In this document: positions 17,309 to 26,264 of the stretch, in pieces
Layout of the letters: each line of letters starts with the position of its first letter
Position numbering within the stretch: the stretch's first letter is position 1
The notes under the pieces: generated by a model
What the model was told of the DNA's origin: nothing
The model's input: the letters and a program-made list of their open reading frames with translations, nothing else
Database searches by the model: none
Program-made: the position numbers and the translations under genes
NCBI GenBank assembly: GCA_016744295.1
Contig: JADGEQ010000049.1
Coordinates: 1 to 51,134 of the forward strand
Origin: Desulfobacteraceae bacterium
GTDB lineage: Bacteria > Desulfobacterota > Desulfobacteria > Desulfobacterales > Desulfobacteraceae
DNA: 51,134 bases
Direction: 5' to 3'

Positions 17309-18079
17309 ATGAAAACAATTGATTTGAACTGTGACCTGGGCGAAAGCTTTGGAAATTACAGTATCGGCATGGATGACCATGTCATGGAATATATTACCTC
17401 GGCCAATATCGCCTGTGGCTGGCATGCAGGTGACCCCATGGTCATGGATAAAACGGTTCAAATGGCAAAAAAATACGGGGTCATGCCCGGGGCGCATCCG
17501 GGATATCCTGATTTGCCCGGTTTTGGTCGTCGCCATATGAATTGCACGGAACATGAAATCCAGCAATATATGGTATACCAGATTGGGGCACTTCAGGCCT
17601 TCTGCCATGTCCACAACATCCCGCTTCAACATGTCAAACCCCACGGAGCCCTCTACCTGGATGCGGTGGAAAACAAGAAAACTGCCCGGGCAATTGCCAA
17701 GGCTATTTTGAGTGTGGATGCATCGATTTGTTTTGTCGCTCTTTCAGGGAAAAAGGGAGAAACCATGCGTCGCATGGGGCGGGAACTGGGCTTAAAAGTG
17801 GTATTTGAAGCCTTCCCGGACAGAGCCTATACGCCAGAAGGTACACTGGTGCCCAGAAATGAGCCCAATGCTGTGATTTCAGACCCTGATGAGGTTGCTG
17901 GCCGCGCCCTTGACATGGCCAATGGATTTGTTGTTGCCAAGGATGGTTCTCATATTGATCTGGATGTTCAGACCCTTTGTGTCCATGGGGATAATATCGG
18001 GGCAGTCAATCTGGTCAAAGAGATCCGTCAACGACTCGAAAACAACGCAATAATGGTGGCACCCATGGGGGCGTCATGA
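17309..18079 (+). CDS. pxpA: 5-oxoprolinase subunit A (LamB/YcsF family)
   Basis: This is the hydrolase component of the prokaryotic ATP-dependent 5-oxoprolinase PxpABC, which opens 5-oxo-L-proline (pyroglutamate) to glutamate in the cytoplasm. The 256 residues match family length. Signature segments are DLNCDLGESFGNY (5-17), ANIACGWHAGDP (32-43), GAHPGYPD (61-68), HVKPHGALY (109-117) and the C-terminal LCVHGDN (227-233). The gene overlaps pxpB by 4 bp (ATGA), indicating coupled translation. AGGTGAGCA before ATG supports the start. The older 'lactam utilization protein LamB' label refers to the same family. Confidence 0.94.
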   Translation: MKTIDLNCDLGESFGNYSIGMDDHVMEYITSANIACGWHAGDPMVMDKTVQMAKKYGVMPGAHPGYPDLPGFGRRHMNCTEHEIQQYMVYQIGALQAFCHVHNIPLQHVKPHGALYLDAVENKKTARAIAKAILSVDASICFVALSGKKGETMRRMGRELGLKVVFEAFPDRAYTPEGTLVPRNEPNAVISDPDEVAGRALDMANGFVVAKDGSHIDLDVQTLCVHGDNIGAVNLVKEIRQRLENNAIMVAPMGAS

Positions 18080-18783
18080 CCAATTGTTCTTCTGAACCGA
18101 TACGATATCGTCCTTTCGGGGATACCGGTCTATTACTTGAATACGGCCATCAGATTTCCCCTGTGATACATGAAAAGGTCATGGCAATGACCCGGGCCGT
18201 AAAAAAAACATCAATAAATGGATTAAAGGCTGTGATTCCAACCTATACTTCCATTCTTCTACTATACGAGCCTGGGCTTACCAATCCGGATCAGCTGTCC
18301 CGGTCCATTGAAAACCTTGCAAATGTTCTGGATGTAAGGGACATGGTTCCGCCAAAGGAGATCAGAATCCCTGTCTGTTATGAAGGTGAGTTTGCTCTGG
18401 ATATGGCGGATTTAAGTTCAACCTGCGGGATAAGCCCGGAAGAGGTGATCCAGATTCATTCCAGCCTGGAATATCTGATTTATATGGTGGGATTTACACC
18501 GGGCTTCGCATTTTTAGGGGGGCTCGACCCGCGGCTGTATTCCCCGAGACTTAAAACACCGAGAACGAAAGTACCCAAAGGATCTGTGGGTATTGCCAAC
18601 AGCCAGACCGGTATTTACTCCATTGACAGCCCGGGCGGATGGAAAATCATCGGCAGAACACCGCTAAACCTTTTTGATCCTCAATTGTCAGATCCTTTTT
18701 TGTACAAACCCGGGGATCAGATTAAATTTATACCGATTTCTGAAACCCAATTCAGGGCACTGGCCCAAAGAGAAAAAGAATGA
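18076..18783 (+). CDS. pxpB: 5-oxoprolinase subunit B (KipI family)
   Basis: This is the B subunit of 5-oxoprolinase, which with PxpC phosphorylates 5-oxoproline for ring opening by PxpA. The N-terminal region YRPFGDTGLLLEYG and the C-terminal segment YMVGFTPGFAFLGGLDPRLYSPRLKTPRTKVPKGSVGIANSQTGIY (about 136-180) are the family hallmark, the latter shared with cyclophilin-like carboxylase domains. Length (235) is normal. It overlaps both neighbours by 4 bp. The B. subtilis homologue KipI also inhibits the sporulation kinase KinA, but here the full pxp context favours the metabolic role. Confidence 0.94.
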   Translation: MTNCSSEPIRYRPFGDTGLLLEYGHQISPVIHEKVMAMTRAVKKTSINGLKAVIPTYTSILLLYEPGLTNPDQLSRSIENLANVLDVRDMVPPKEIRIPVCYEGEFALDMADLSSTCGISPEEVIQIHSSLEYLIYMVGFTPGFAFLGGLDPRLYSPRLKTPRTKVPKGSVGIANSQTGIYSIDSPGGWKIIGRTPLNLFDPQLSDPFLYKPGDQIKFIPISETQFRALAQREKE

Positions 18784-19721
18784 CAAACGCCATTAAAATA
18801 ATAACTCCGGGTTGGTTTACAACGGTCCAGGACCAAGGGCGGTTTGATTTTTTACATATGGGTGTTCCCGTGTCCGGCTATCTGGATAAATTTTCTGCTG
18901 CCATGGCAAATTTTTTGGTGGGAAATCCCGCCAATACCCCTTTATTAGAAATCACAGTTGTTGGGCCGGGGTTTGTTGTTCTTCGAGAAATGGACATGGC
19001 CCTGACCGGTGCAGACATGGAGATAACGGTTAATCATATTCCCATGGCCCAATGGACAACCCTTCGCCTTAAACCGGGAGATACGGTTTTACTGGGTCCG
19101 GTCCAAAGAGGGTGTCGGGCGTATATAGCCTTTGGTGGTGGAATTGATGTTCCCAAAATCATGGGAAGCTTTTCAACCTATTTTTCCGGGAAAACCGGCG
19201 GTTTCTGCGGCCGTGCCCTGAAAAAAGAAGATGTGCTGGAAACCATGGACAAAAAGATGTTGAAAACGCCACGGCATCTGCCCAGGAAGTACAGGCCGGA
19301 TCTTAGCAATTTAATCACTATTCGGGCAGTTCCCGGACCCCAGGAAAATTTTTTTATGCCAGATACCCTGTTCGGATCTTCCTACCAAGTGACACAAAAA
19401 GCAGACCGAATGGGATACCGGCTTTCTGGACCAGCTGTTCCTATCCGGGAGGGTCTGCCCAATAGCATTATATCAGAACCAGTGCTGCCAGGCAGTATTC
19501 AGATTCCGCCGGACCAACAGCCGATTATTCTGTTAAATGAACAAACCGTAGGCGGGTACGCAAAGATTGCCACCATTATCTCATGGGATCTGCCAAAGGT
19601 GGCCCAGGCAATGCCCGGGGATACCATTGTATTTGAAAAAATTGACCTGCTGCTTGCCCATCAAATATATTCCAGGGAAAGTGAAAAAATCCAGGCCATA
19701 CAAGCTTTGTTCATGGGTTGA
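18780..19721 (+). CDS. pxpC: 5-oxoprolinase subunit C (KipA/biotin-dependent carboxyltransferase-like)
   Basis: This 313-residue C subunit carries the family hallmarks TTVQDQGRFDFLHMGVPVSGYLD (15-38), GGGIDVP (120-126), RAVPGPQ, ADRMGYRLSGP (about 217-227) and LPGSIQIPPDQQPIILLNEQTVGGYAKIA (about 239-267). The name 'allophanate hydrolase subunit 2' is an older label for the same fold. It works in a cytoplasmic complex with PxpB. The stop codon TGA overlaps a TTG-initiated frame of the following flavodoxin gene, but that gene more likely starts 23 nt further on. Confidence 0.94.
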   Translation: MTNAIKIITPGWFTTVQDQGRFDFLHMGVPVSGYLDKFSAAMANFLVGNPANTPLLEITVVGPGFVVLREMDMALTGADMEITVNHIPMAQWTTLRLKPGDTVLLGPVQRGCRAYIAFGGGIDVPKIMGSFSTYFSGKTGGFCGRALKKEDVLETMDKKMLKTPRHLPRKYRPDLSNLITIRAVPGPQENFFMPDTLFGSSYQVTQKADRMGYRLSGPAVPIREGLPNSIISEPVLPGSIQIPPDQQPIILLNEQTVGGYAKIATIISWDLPKVAQAMPGDTIVFEKIDLLLAHQIYSRESEKIQAIQALFMG

Positions 19722-19744
19722 ACATAATCTTTAATGGAATGATG

Positions 19745-20206
19745 ATGAAAAAAGTATTGATTGCATACTACTCACGAACAGGGACCACCCAAAATATTGC
19801 AGCGCTTCTGAAACAGACGCTGAATTGTGAAACCGAAGAAATTATTGATTTGAAAAACCGTAACGGGTTTTCAGGCAATCTTTCCGGTGGAGTGGACGCC
19901 CTGCTGCAGAGACAAACCCGTATAAAACAACCCGTACACCATCCTTCCGCCTATGACCTTGTCATCCTGGGTACGCCGGTCTGGTTGGGTAATCTTTCTC
20001 CTGCCCTCAGAACCTATATTGTTCAGAACAAAAAATACCTGCCTCAGCTTGCATTTTTTTGCACCTTCGCAGGCAAGGGAAATGTCAACGCCGGTAAACG
20101 CTTTTTGAGGCTTTCAGAAAAAAATACCAGGATTCTATCCATACAAAATAACGAAACCCCGGACAAAATCAAAAAAAAGATTGAAAACTTCATCCAGATT
20201 ATCTAG
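19745..20206 (+). CDS. flavodoxin-like FMN-binding protein
   Basis: This 153-residue protein has an FMN phosphate loop YSRTGTTQNIA (about 8-18), a GTPVWLGNLSPALRTY segment (W near 77) that contacts the isoalloxazine ring, and a final beta-alpha unit TFAGKGN. The pattern fits short-chain flavodoxins that act as soluble one- or two-electron carriers. I start at ATG 19745 (GGA 6 nt upstream); ATG codons at 19739 and 19742 and a TTG at 19718 are alternatives. It follows pxpC within 23 bp and is probably co-transcribed, but no redox role in 5-oxoproline degradation is known, so the link may only be positional. Confidence 0.8.
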   Translation: MKKVLIAYYSRTGTTQNIAALLKQTLNCETEEIIDLKNRNGFSGNLSGGVDALLQRQTRIKQPVHHPSAYDLVILGTPVWLGNLSPALRTYIVQNKKYLPQLAFFCTFAGKGNVNAGKRFLRLSEKNTRILSIQNNETPDKIKKKIENFIQII

Positions 20207-20278
20207 GCCGACAGCAGATCTAATACCCGTTTAAGGGATGCGGGAGTAGCCCGGAGCCCACGAAGCATTGGTGTTATG

Positions 20279-20815
20279 TTATTGCTTGGGATTGGTATAT
20301 TGGGTGATCTTTTCAATTGCCTGATCTTTGTCCATGATATCAAGGTCAATACATATGGAATTTTGCAACCCGTATTGTTCAACGATATCATTAAAAACTC
20401 TTTTTTTAACAGTGCACACAAGTACTTTTATCTCTGAGTTGATAGCTGACTGCAATACCTTTTTAAGCCCGGCACCTCTGAGTTCCAGCTTGCCGAGTTC
20501 GTCAAGGAAAACCATGTCCGGACAATTGGCAACAAGCTTGTGTGCAAACCTGTTGTCCAGAAAATTCTGGGTATCCTGATTGAAAAAATACCCGTTGCTG
20601 TTTTTTTGTGGCGTTGCCCAGGGATAGGTTTCCTGTGTTCCTATTCGGTAAAGTACATACTCTGAAGCGAATTGGGCAGAATTATGTATTCTTTCAGGTG
20701 CCCTAGCCAAAAATCCGTCTGTCTGCCATTGGGAGGAGAACAACCCTTCCAGAAAAGCCAGAAAACTTGTCTTCCCGCTGGTAACCCCCCCTGTAATCAA
20801 AACAATTTTTTGCAT
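20279..20815 (-). CDS. THEP1-family nucleoside-triphosphatase
   Basis: This 178-residue P-loop protein has Walker A GGVTSGKT (9-16) and Walker B MVFLDELGKLEL (about 95-107), with the 'DELG' acidic pair typical of the NTPase_1/THEP1 family. Members hydrolyse NTPs in vitro; their cell role is unclear, though some are encoded near cofactor or metal genes. It lies 93 bp downstream of the gamma-carbonic-anhydrase-like gene on the same strand. The last ten codons recur as a 32-bp relic at 7586-7617. The start has no strong ribosome-binding site. Confidence 0.75.
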   Translation of the reverse strand: MQKIVLITGGVTSGKTSFLAFLEGLFSSQWQTDGFLARAPERIHNSAQFASEYVLYRIGTQETYPWATPQKNSNGYFFNQDTQNFLDNRFAHKLVANCPDMVFLDELGKLELRGAGLKKVLQSAINSEIKVLVCTVKKRVFNDIVEQYGLQNSICIDLDIMDKDQAIEKITQYTNPKQ

Positions 20816-20908
20816 ACAATTTACCGATCATCTCTGGGTTTTATTAGCAGTACAAAGGATATACCTTTTTTTATCCGGGAAAACAATTCCTAGCCCGGAG
20901 AGGTCAAT

Positions 20909-21430
20909 TTATATCTTTTCAAATTTGTCCGGGTAGTCCTCGGCAAGATCAATATACAATTGTTTGCCATAAGTCCAAAAATCCCTATGCTTTTGTTTAA
21001 CATCCCCGATGATTTTAAAGGGGACACCACCCGCAATTTTAAAATCGGGAATAATACTGTTCTGTGGCACAACACACCCTTCTGCGACAATAGCCCATAT
21101 GCCTATAACAACATCGAACCCGATGACTGAAGCAATCCCAATAACAGCATGGGATTTTATTTTCTGGCCATGTATTATCGCGCCATGTCCAACTGTCACT
21201 TTTTCTTCCAACTCTAAAATTCCATTGGGTCTTATATGGAGGATTGCATTCTCTTCTATGGCAGTTCCGGATCCAATCACAATCTTTCCATAATCCCCCC
21301 TGACGATAGCACCATGACCGATATAACAATTGTCACCAATGGTCACATCACCAATAACCCTGGCTGAATCACTGATGTATGTATTTTTGCCGATTTTGGG
21401 AATACGGTCCCCATACCTGTAAACTGCCAT
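20909..21430 (-). CDS. gamma-carbonic anhydrase-like hexapeptide protein (PaaY/YrdA type)
   Basis: This left-handed beta-helix protein (173 residues) has hexapeptide repeats from about 11 to 130 (ISDSARVIGDVTIGDNCYIGHGAIVRGD) and a C-terminal helix. The three zinc-ligand positions of gamma-class carbonic anhydrases are present as H65 (in NAILHIRP), H82 and H87 (VGHGAIIHG). The gate glutamates of the Methanosarcina Cam enzyme lie in a loop absent from these short forms, so activity may be low or different (PaaY has thioesterase activity). It acts in the cytoplasm as a trimer. AAAGGATC precedes the ATG. Confidence 0.85.
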   Translation of the reverse strand: MAVYRYGDRIPKIGKNTYISDSARVIGDVTIGDNCYIGHGAIVRGDYGKIVIGSGTAIEENAILHIRPNGILELEEKVTVGHGAIIHGQKIKSHAVIGIASVIGFDVVIGIWAIVAEGCVVPQNSIIPDFKIAGGVPFKIIGDVKQKHRDFWTYGKQLYIDLAEDYPDKFEKI

Positions 21431-22508
21431 TTATTGATCCTTTTGCTTTGCCCATTGAGTAAAAATAATACCCCCATTCTTTTTCACGGGGTTTTGCGGC
21501 CAGCAGGGATGACAAGCCCTATTCAACCACCAGCTTTCACAACGATGAATTTGGAACCACCCAACTCTAATAGATGCAAAGAACAGGCCAGAAAATCATA
21601 TTTAATTTTTTACTTGATCGTTTGCATTTATTCATTCCTTTACCGCTCTGTGGACCTGTAATACTACAATTTAACAAAAATCAAACTCTCTCTTAAGAAT
21701 CTTCTCCATGAATTTTGGACTGCATTTCAGCGTCTAAACCCATCGTCATGTTCTCATTTATGCACTGATATACTGCTTGTTCTATTTTATTTAGTATAAC
21801 ATAATGTGCCGCCTGCACGAGAGTGTAAAAGGGTATCAAATGATTTTTGTTTTTCTTTATAATATGGAATCTTAAAAAAATTACTTCTATTAAAGAGGAA
21901 ATTAATTATCTATTGCATTCATCAATTTAACATTATAGATATAATATACAAGGTTTCCGAAACGGCTCAGCTGTTTATATTCTCTCCAATATCGGAAATA
22001 TTATTAGGATAAATTATTCGCAATTAAATAATATGCGATTAAAATACCGGGATAATAGTTCAATTACATGATAATGCGGACCACCGTACTATTTTTTGTT
22101 AGCCAAGGGGAGGAAATCATGAATAATCAATTTTTTCCAAGGGATATAACCCAGTCGCAGTGGCTTTGGGATTGGTGAACGACTTCCCTGTTGTAGGATT
22201 ATATTCCAGCGCTATTGTATTTACATCATCATTTCGTTCTTGATATGAGTACAAACTAGGGTTGAAATTGAAAAGATAAATCCATTTATGGATACCAGCT
22301 CTCAATTACCGCTTCTAATTGTCCTAATCTCGCTTATTGTCTGACCTCTTAGTTTCATTTTCAAAATATCCAATGATAGGGAATCTCGAATATTCATCCC
22401 AGGCGCCCCTATCTTCCTGCTGCTACTCGGCAGGATTGCCAGGCAAACAAATTCTATTGAGCCCTTGTCTTCCAGATGAAAAACAAAGGCATTTAAAGGA
22501 AAATGCAT
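21431..22508. other. AT-rich intergenic region with no supported gene
   Basis: About 1.1 kb between the carbonic-anhydrase-like gene and the small membrane protein gene at 22509. Frames of 60-97 codons exist on both strands (22117-22305, 22302-22595, 22337-22519) but none has recognisable domains, good ribosome-binding sites or coding-like composition. No clear terminator, tRNA or inverted repeat was seen. It may be decayed DNA or carry long untranslated regions. Confidence 0.5.
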
Positions 22509-22652
22509 ATGGGAATTAAAAACAAAGAATTCAACAACGAAACATTTGAAATCCTTGAGCATGGAGAATCTCCTGGGTTCAGGAAAGCTTTCCACATTGT
22601 TCTAAGTGTGGCTGTCAGCTATTTTCTTTATATACTCGCCAATTCACATTGA
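22509..22652 (+). CDS. small single-helix membrane protein (47 aa)
   Basis: A 47-codon gene starts at ATG 22509, 8 nt after AAAGGA; another ATG six bases upstream is too close to that site. The protein begins with a charged, hydrophilic half (MGIKNKEFNNETFEILEHGE) and ends with one transmembrane helix (about 26-44, IVLSVAVSYFLYILA). It lies 22 bp before the next small membrane protein gene and in the same direction as the MrpD-like gene. I do not recognise the family; location and architecture suggest an accessory subunit of that complex. Confidence 0.65.
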   Translation: MGIKNKEFNNETFEILEHGESPGFRKAFHIVLSVAVSYFLYILANSH

Positions 22653-22674
22653 TATTCAGAAAAAGGATTAGACA

Positions 22675-22920
22675 ATGAAAAAGGAATTAACGATTTTTGA
22701 TAACCCTAAAAATGTACGCCGACTTCAAATGGGATTTTTTGTGGCCCTTGTCCTGGTCTTGATTGCCGAAGCCTTTGTAGACATGCACGGCCAATTTTCT
22801 GTGGAACATTTTTACGGATTTTATGCGGTATACGGTTTTCTCTCTTATGTTTCCCTCATATTTATTTCCAAGCTCCTAAGAAAATTACTTATGCGAAAAG
22901 AGGATTACTATGATGACTAA
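22675..22920 (+). CDS. small two-helix membrane protein upstream of MrpD-like subunit
   Basis: This 81-residue protein has two hydrophobic segments (about 18-38 and 46-66), separated by a short loop DMHGQFSVEHFYGFYAVYG, and a charged C-terminal tail (RKLLMRKEDYYDD). An AAGGATTAGACA sequence precedes the ATG. The gene overlaps the following MrpD-like gene by 11 bp, which implies translational coupling and a stoichiometric partnership. Its size and position resemble small Mrp/Mbh subunits (MrpC/F/G class), but I cannot assign it to one of them. Confidence 0.75.
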   Translation: MKKELTIFDNPKNVRRLQMGFFVALVLVLIAEAFVDMHGQFSVEHFYGFYAVYGFLSYVSLIFISKLLRKLLMRKEDYYDD

Positions 22921-24682
22921 TCTGCTCCCCCCTGCGTTTATTCTTGTTTTCGGCGCTGCGCTTATCCCATTTTTCCGAGGAAATATACAACGGGCCTATA
23001 TGTTGGCCCTGCCGGCCGCTGCGTTTATAGCCCTTATCTGCACCCCGTTGGGAAACTTTGGGACCGTTGAATTTTTGGGATATGATCTGATCCTGGGACG
23101 GGTGGACAAGCTTTCCCGGGTTTTTGCACTTGTATTTACCATCATGACATTTTTAGGGGTGCTGTTTGCTCTTAAAGTAAAGGACAATCTCCAGCATGTG
23201 TCAAGCCTGGTCTATGCTGGATCCACCCTTGGGGTAGTGCTGGCAGGGGATTTCCTTTCCCTTTACCTATTCTGGGAACTCATGGCGGTTTCTTCCACCT
23301 TTTTGATCATTGCTTCACGGACCAAAGCGTCACAGGAAGCTGCTTACCGGTATATTCTGGTCCATCTGGCGGGTGGACTATTTCTGCTGGCCGGTATTGT
23401 ATTTTATATAAATGAAACCGGTACCATTGCCTTTGATTATATTGGGCTTGACAGCCTTTCTTCCTGGTTCATCTTCATCGGTATTGCCCTTAATGCTGCA
23501 GCCATCCCGCTCAATGCCTGGCTACCGGATGCTTATCCCATGGGAACCCCCACCAGCACTGTATTTTTAAGTGCATTCACGACTAAATCGGCTGTGTACC
23601 TGTTTATTAGAACCTTTCCGGGTACAGACCTGCTCATTATTATCGGTGCATTCATGGTAATCGTTCCGATTTTTTACGCGGTTTTAGAAAATGATATCCG
23701 CCGGGTGCTGTCCTATAGTCTCATGAACCAGGTCGGGTTCATGTTGGTTGGAATCGGTATCGGTACCGAACTGGCCCTGAACGGGGTAGTGGCCCATGCC
23801 TTCTGCCATATTATCTACAAGGCTCTCTTGTTTATGGCAGCAGGGTCCGTTCTCCAGATGACAGGTAAGATTAAGTGTACAGAAATCGGCGGACTTTATA
23901 AAACCATGCCTTTGACCTGTGGTTTCTGTCTGGTGGGCGCAGCTTCCATATCCGCTTTCCCGCTGTTTTCCGGATTTGTTTCCAAATCCATGATCGTTTC
24001 CGCCTCCGCCCAAGAACAAATATTTTTAGTTTGGCTGATACTCCAGTTTGCTTCCACAGGCGTGGTGGACCATGCCGGTATCAAGGTGCCGTTTTTTACT
24101 TTTTTTGGCCATGATTCAGGGATCAGAGCAAAGGAACCACCCCTGAACATGCTGTTGGCAATGGGGATTGCCGCCTTTATCTGTGTGGGGTTGGGTGTAT
24201 ATTATCAGCCCCTTTATGACCTTCTGCCTTTTGCTGTGCAGTATGAACCCTATACCGGCGCCCATGTAGTGGGGCAGCTTCAATTACTGATGTTTGGTGC
24301 CTTTGCCTTTACCCTGCTGATCCTGTCCGGCTATTATGTGCCCGAGGTGAAAAGCCGGAACCTGGATACCGATTGGATTTATCGGAAACTGGGACGATTT
24401 GTCTACCGTGTACTGGATAAGGGGTTAAATTCACTGAACCGTTTGTCCGATGGCATCCTCATTGATTTTGCAAAAAAGACTTCCCGTTTTTTTCAAACGA
24501 TAACAACCAATTCAGCATTGTTTTTTTCTGTCAATTTCTGGCTGATCCAGGGGTACCGGAAACAACACCTGACTTATAAAAAAAACAAACTCTACAAGGA
24601 TATGAACCATGGAACCCTTCCCATTGGTATCGCTACGGCTGTGGCTATTTCATTCGTATTTATAATATTTGTATTATCCTGA
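22910..24682 (+). CDS. orphan MrpD/NuoN-like proton/cation antiporter subunit
   Basis: This 590-residue protein has about 14 hydrophobic segments and belongs to the Proton_antipo_M family shared by Mrp antiporters, Mbh-type hydrogenases and complex I (NuoL/M/N). Channel residues are visible: a glutamate in LFWELMAVSSTF (about residue 125), a lysine in SAFTTKSAVYLF (about 228), and histidines in the VVAHAFCHIIYKALLFMAAGSV segment (about 287-308) with its own lysine. A long hydrophilic region (about 485-555) precedes a last helix. No other large Mrp, Nuo or hydrogenase subunit lies nearby, so it is an orphan subunit with only two small partners. It could be a stand-alone antiporter or plug into a complex encoded elsewhere. 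Confidence 0.85.
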   Translation: MMTNLLPPAFILVFGAALIPFFRGNIQRAYMLALPAAAFIALICTPLGNFGTVEFLGYDLILGRVDKLSRVFALVFTIMTFLGVLFALKVKDNLQHVSSLVYAGSTLGVVLAGDFLSLYLFWELMAVSSTFLIIASRTKASQEAAYRYILVHLAGGLFLLAGIVFYINETGTIAFDYIGLDSLSSWFIFIGIALNAAAIPLNAWLPDAYPMGTPTSTVFLSAFTTKSAVYLFIRTFPGTDLLIIIGAFMVIVPIFYAVLENDIRRVLSYSLMNQVGFMLVGIGIGTELALNGVVAHAFCHIIYKALLFMAAGSVLQMTGKIKCTEIGGLYKTMPLTCGFCLVGAASISAFPLFSGFVSKSMIVSASAQEQIFLVWLILQFASTGVVDHAGIKVPFFTFFGHDSGIRAKEPPLNMLLAMGIAAFICVGLGVYYQPLYDLLPFAVQYEPYTGAHVVGQLQLLMFGAFAFTLLILSGYYVPEVKSRNLDTDWIYRKLGRFVYRVLDKGLNSLNRLSDGILIDFAKKTSRFFQTITTNSALFFSVNFWLIQGYRKQHLTYKKNKLYKDMNHGTLPIGIATAVAISFVFIIFVLS

Positions 24683-24717
24683 ACCCAATAGGGGATGAAT
24701 GAACATAGGTTTGGTTA

Positions 24718-25617
24718 CTAGTCGAACAAACTTTTAAAAACACTTCTGACGCCCTCTTTGACCTCATCGATGGTTGCGTCTTTGGTTTCCTGCTTTGCTG
24801 CCTGACCCACATCCTTTGCATCCTGTTCAAGAACATTGCCGGATTGGCTTTGTTGCTGGGGCATCGACGTTTGGCTATGGGTTTTTGTACCGCTAGCCGC
24901 ACTTGACATTTGCCCTGAATTACCTTCCAATAAATTTTGAATAATGGTTTTGGCTTGGTCCTGCATCATCTGATCTGCTTGTTTGTCATGTTCAAAATTG
25001 ATGTTTAACGGCAATTTGAATTTTCCCGATGGACCACTCTCTTTTTTAACACTAATGGCAATCTGGCGAATCTTGATCCCCATCATGTCCCCGTTTATTT
25101 TCAGGGCCAGATCAGTTCCGCTTATCGCATATAAAATAGTTCCTGTCATTGTCACCTTGTCGCAATTGTAACCCAGGATTTTTGTCGCATTTTTCTGAAG
25201 AGTCCCCTCCATTCCTTCAATGGCAGCAATGCCTTGGCTTTCTGCCTCTTTACTCACCTGTATTTGGTCTTTTCGCGAAAGATCATTAAATTCCTGGACC
25301 ATATATTTTTTCAGGTTGGCCTGCTTGGTACCGGTGTTGTCCAACAGATTGATTGTGTAGACCCAGTCCGGAGTTGTAATGATGATTTCTTTTTGCTGTT
25401 GAGTCATTCCGAACATTTTCATGGATGTGTTGCTATATTCAGCTCGAGTCCTGCCGTAATCTTTTATATAAAGGGTTTTCACCCCATTCATGGTGCCAGA
25501 TATTTTGGAATCGATAATTGCGCTTTTAAAAGGCAACTTTGTGTCCCAGGGATTGTCCACGGCAAATGCAGATGTTGCAGAAAGTAGTATGATCAATAAA
25601 AAGATAATTTTTTTCAT
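24718..25617 (-). CDS. exported DUF4412-type protein
   Basis: This 299-residue protein has a signal peptide (about 1-19, SAFAVD). The body (about 25-225) begins KSAIIDSKISGTMNGVKTLYIKDYGRTRAEYSNT and contains repeated antiparallel-strand patterns, as in DUF4412/LolA-like outer-membrane lipid-binding folds. A low-complexity Gln/Ser/Thr linker (about 232-262) leads to a C-terminal amphipathic helix (DAKDVGQAAKQETKDATIDEVKEGVRSVFKSLFD). It is probably periplasmic. It converges on the MrpD-like gene with 35 bp between stops. The function is unknown. The domain assignment rests on pattern only. Confidence 0.65.
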   Translation of the reverse strand: MKKIIFLLIILLSATSAFAVDNPWDTKLPFKSAIIDSKISGTMNGVKTLYIKDYGRTRAEYSNTSMKMFGMTQQQKEIIITTPDWVYTINLLDNTGTKQANLKKYMVQEFNDLSRKDQIQVSKEAESQGIAAIEGMEGTLQKNATKILGYNCDKVTMTGTILYAISGTDLALKINGDMMGIKIRQIAISVKKESGPSGKFKLPLNINFEHDKQADQMMQDQAKTIIQNLLEGNSGQMSSAASGTKTHSQTSMPQQQSQSGNVLEQDAKDVGQAAKQETKDATIDEVKEGVRSVFKSLFD

Positions 25618-25678
25618 TATTATTTCCTCATAATTTGGTTAAAAATAATTGATAGCCTCTGCAGCAGAATTCTTTGTT

Positions 25679-25822
25679 TCAAAGGGAAAAATATAAATAT
25701 CCGATGAGAATGGGGTTCCCAATTTCAATCTGCTTATACCCATGTGCCCTTTCTTCCTCCAAAGCGGCATGATTATAAAGTGAATACAACTTCCCTTTAA
25801 CGCTCAAAAGACTAGTTCCCAT
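25679..25822 (-). CDS. possible small protein (47 aa) ahead of the DUF4412 gene
   Basis: A 47-codon frame on the minus strand has a strong ribosome-binding site (AAGGAGT, 6 nt before ATG 25822) and ends 61 bp upstream of the DUF4412-type gene on the same strand. The sequence is mixed polar (MGTSLLSVKGKLYSLYNH...EIGNPILIG) with no signal peptide or clear helix. The case rests on the ribosome-binding site and position only; it may be a leader or a chance frame. Confidence 0.35.
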   Translation of the reverse strand: MGTSLLSVKGKLYSLYNHAALEEERAHGYKQIEIGNPILIGYLYFSL

Positions 25823-26264
25823 TGTTTTACTCCTTGGCTGTAATTATTGCATTTTTTTTGATGGCGTCCCTTGGGTTTTTTAGCAGAGAGCCACAGTTCT
25901 CATAATTAATCGACATCTGCATTTTCTTGTTTTGATTTGGTAAAAATTCAGTATTTTATTATCATGCACCCTGTTAAAAGGATTATTGCCCTTCACCGGA
26001 ATAATCTGAAAGCCGGATCTGCCGGAGGTCAGGGAATAGCGCTAGCTTTTCCATTACACATGCCGTGAAATGTTGCCAGAGAAGAAAGATATAATAATGC
26101 CATATAAGAGAATAGCTGAAAGATCAATCAGGAAAACCCCTATTTTGAAATTTTTGTTAATATAGTAGTGTGTATTTATTGGGCGCAGACAGGTTTTGGA
26201 TCATCTGCGTCCCCTGTGACCATTACCGGACGGACATGTGACCATGGGGATTGACGGGTGGGGC
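25823..26264. other. intergenic region with a possible weak terminator
   Basis: No frame here looks coding. A stem with one bulge (GGGCGCAGA at 26181-26189, TCTGCGTCCC at 26204-26213) lies downstream of the minus-strand gntR gene and could end its transcript, but no T-run follows on that strand. The rest is AT-rich without other recognised features. Confidence 0.4.
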
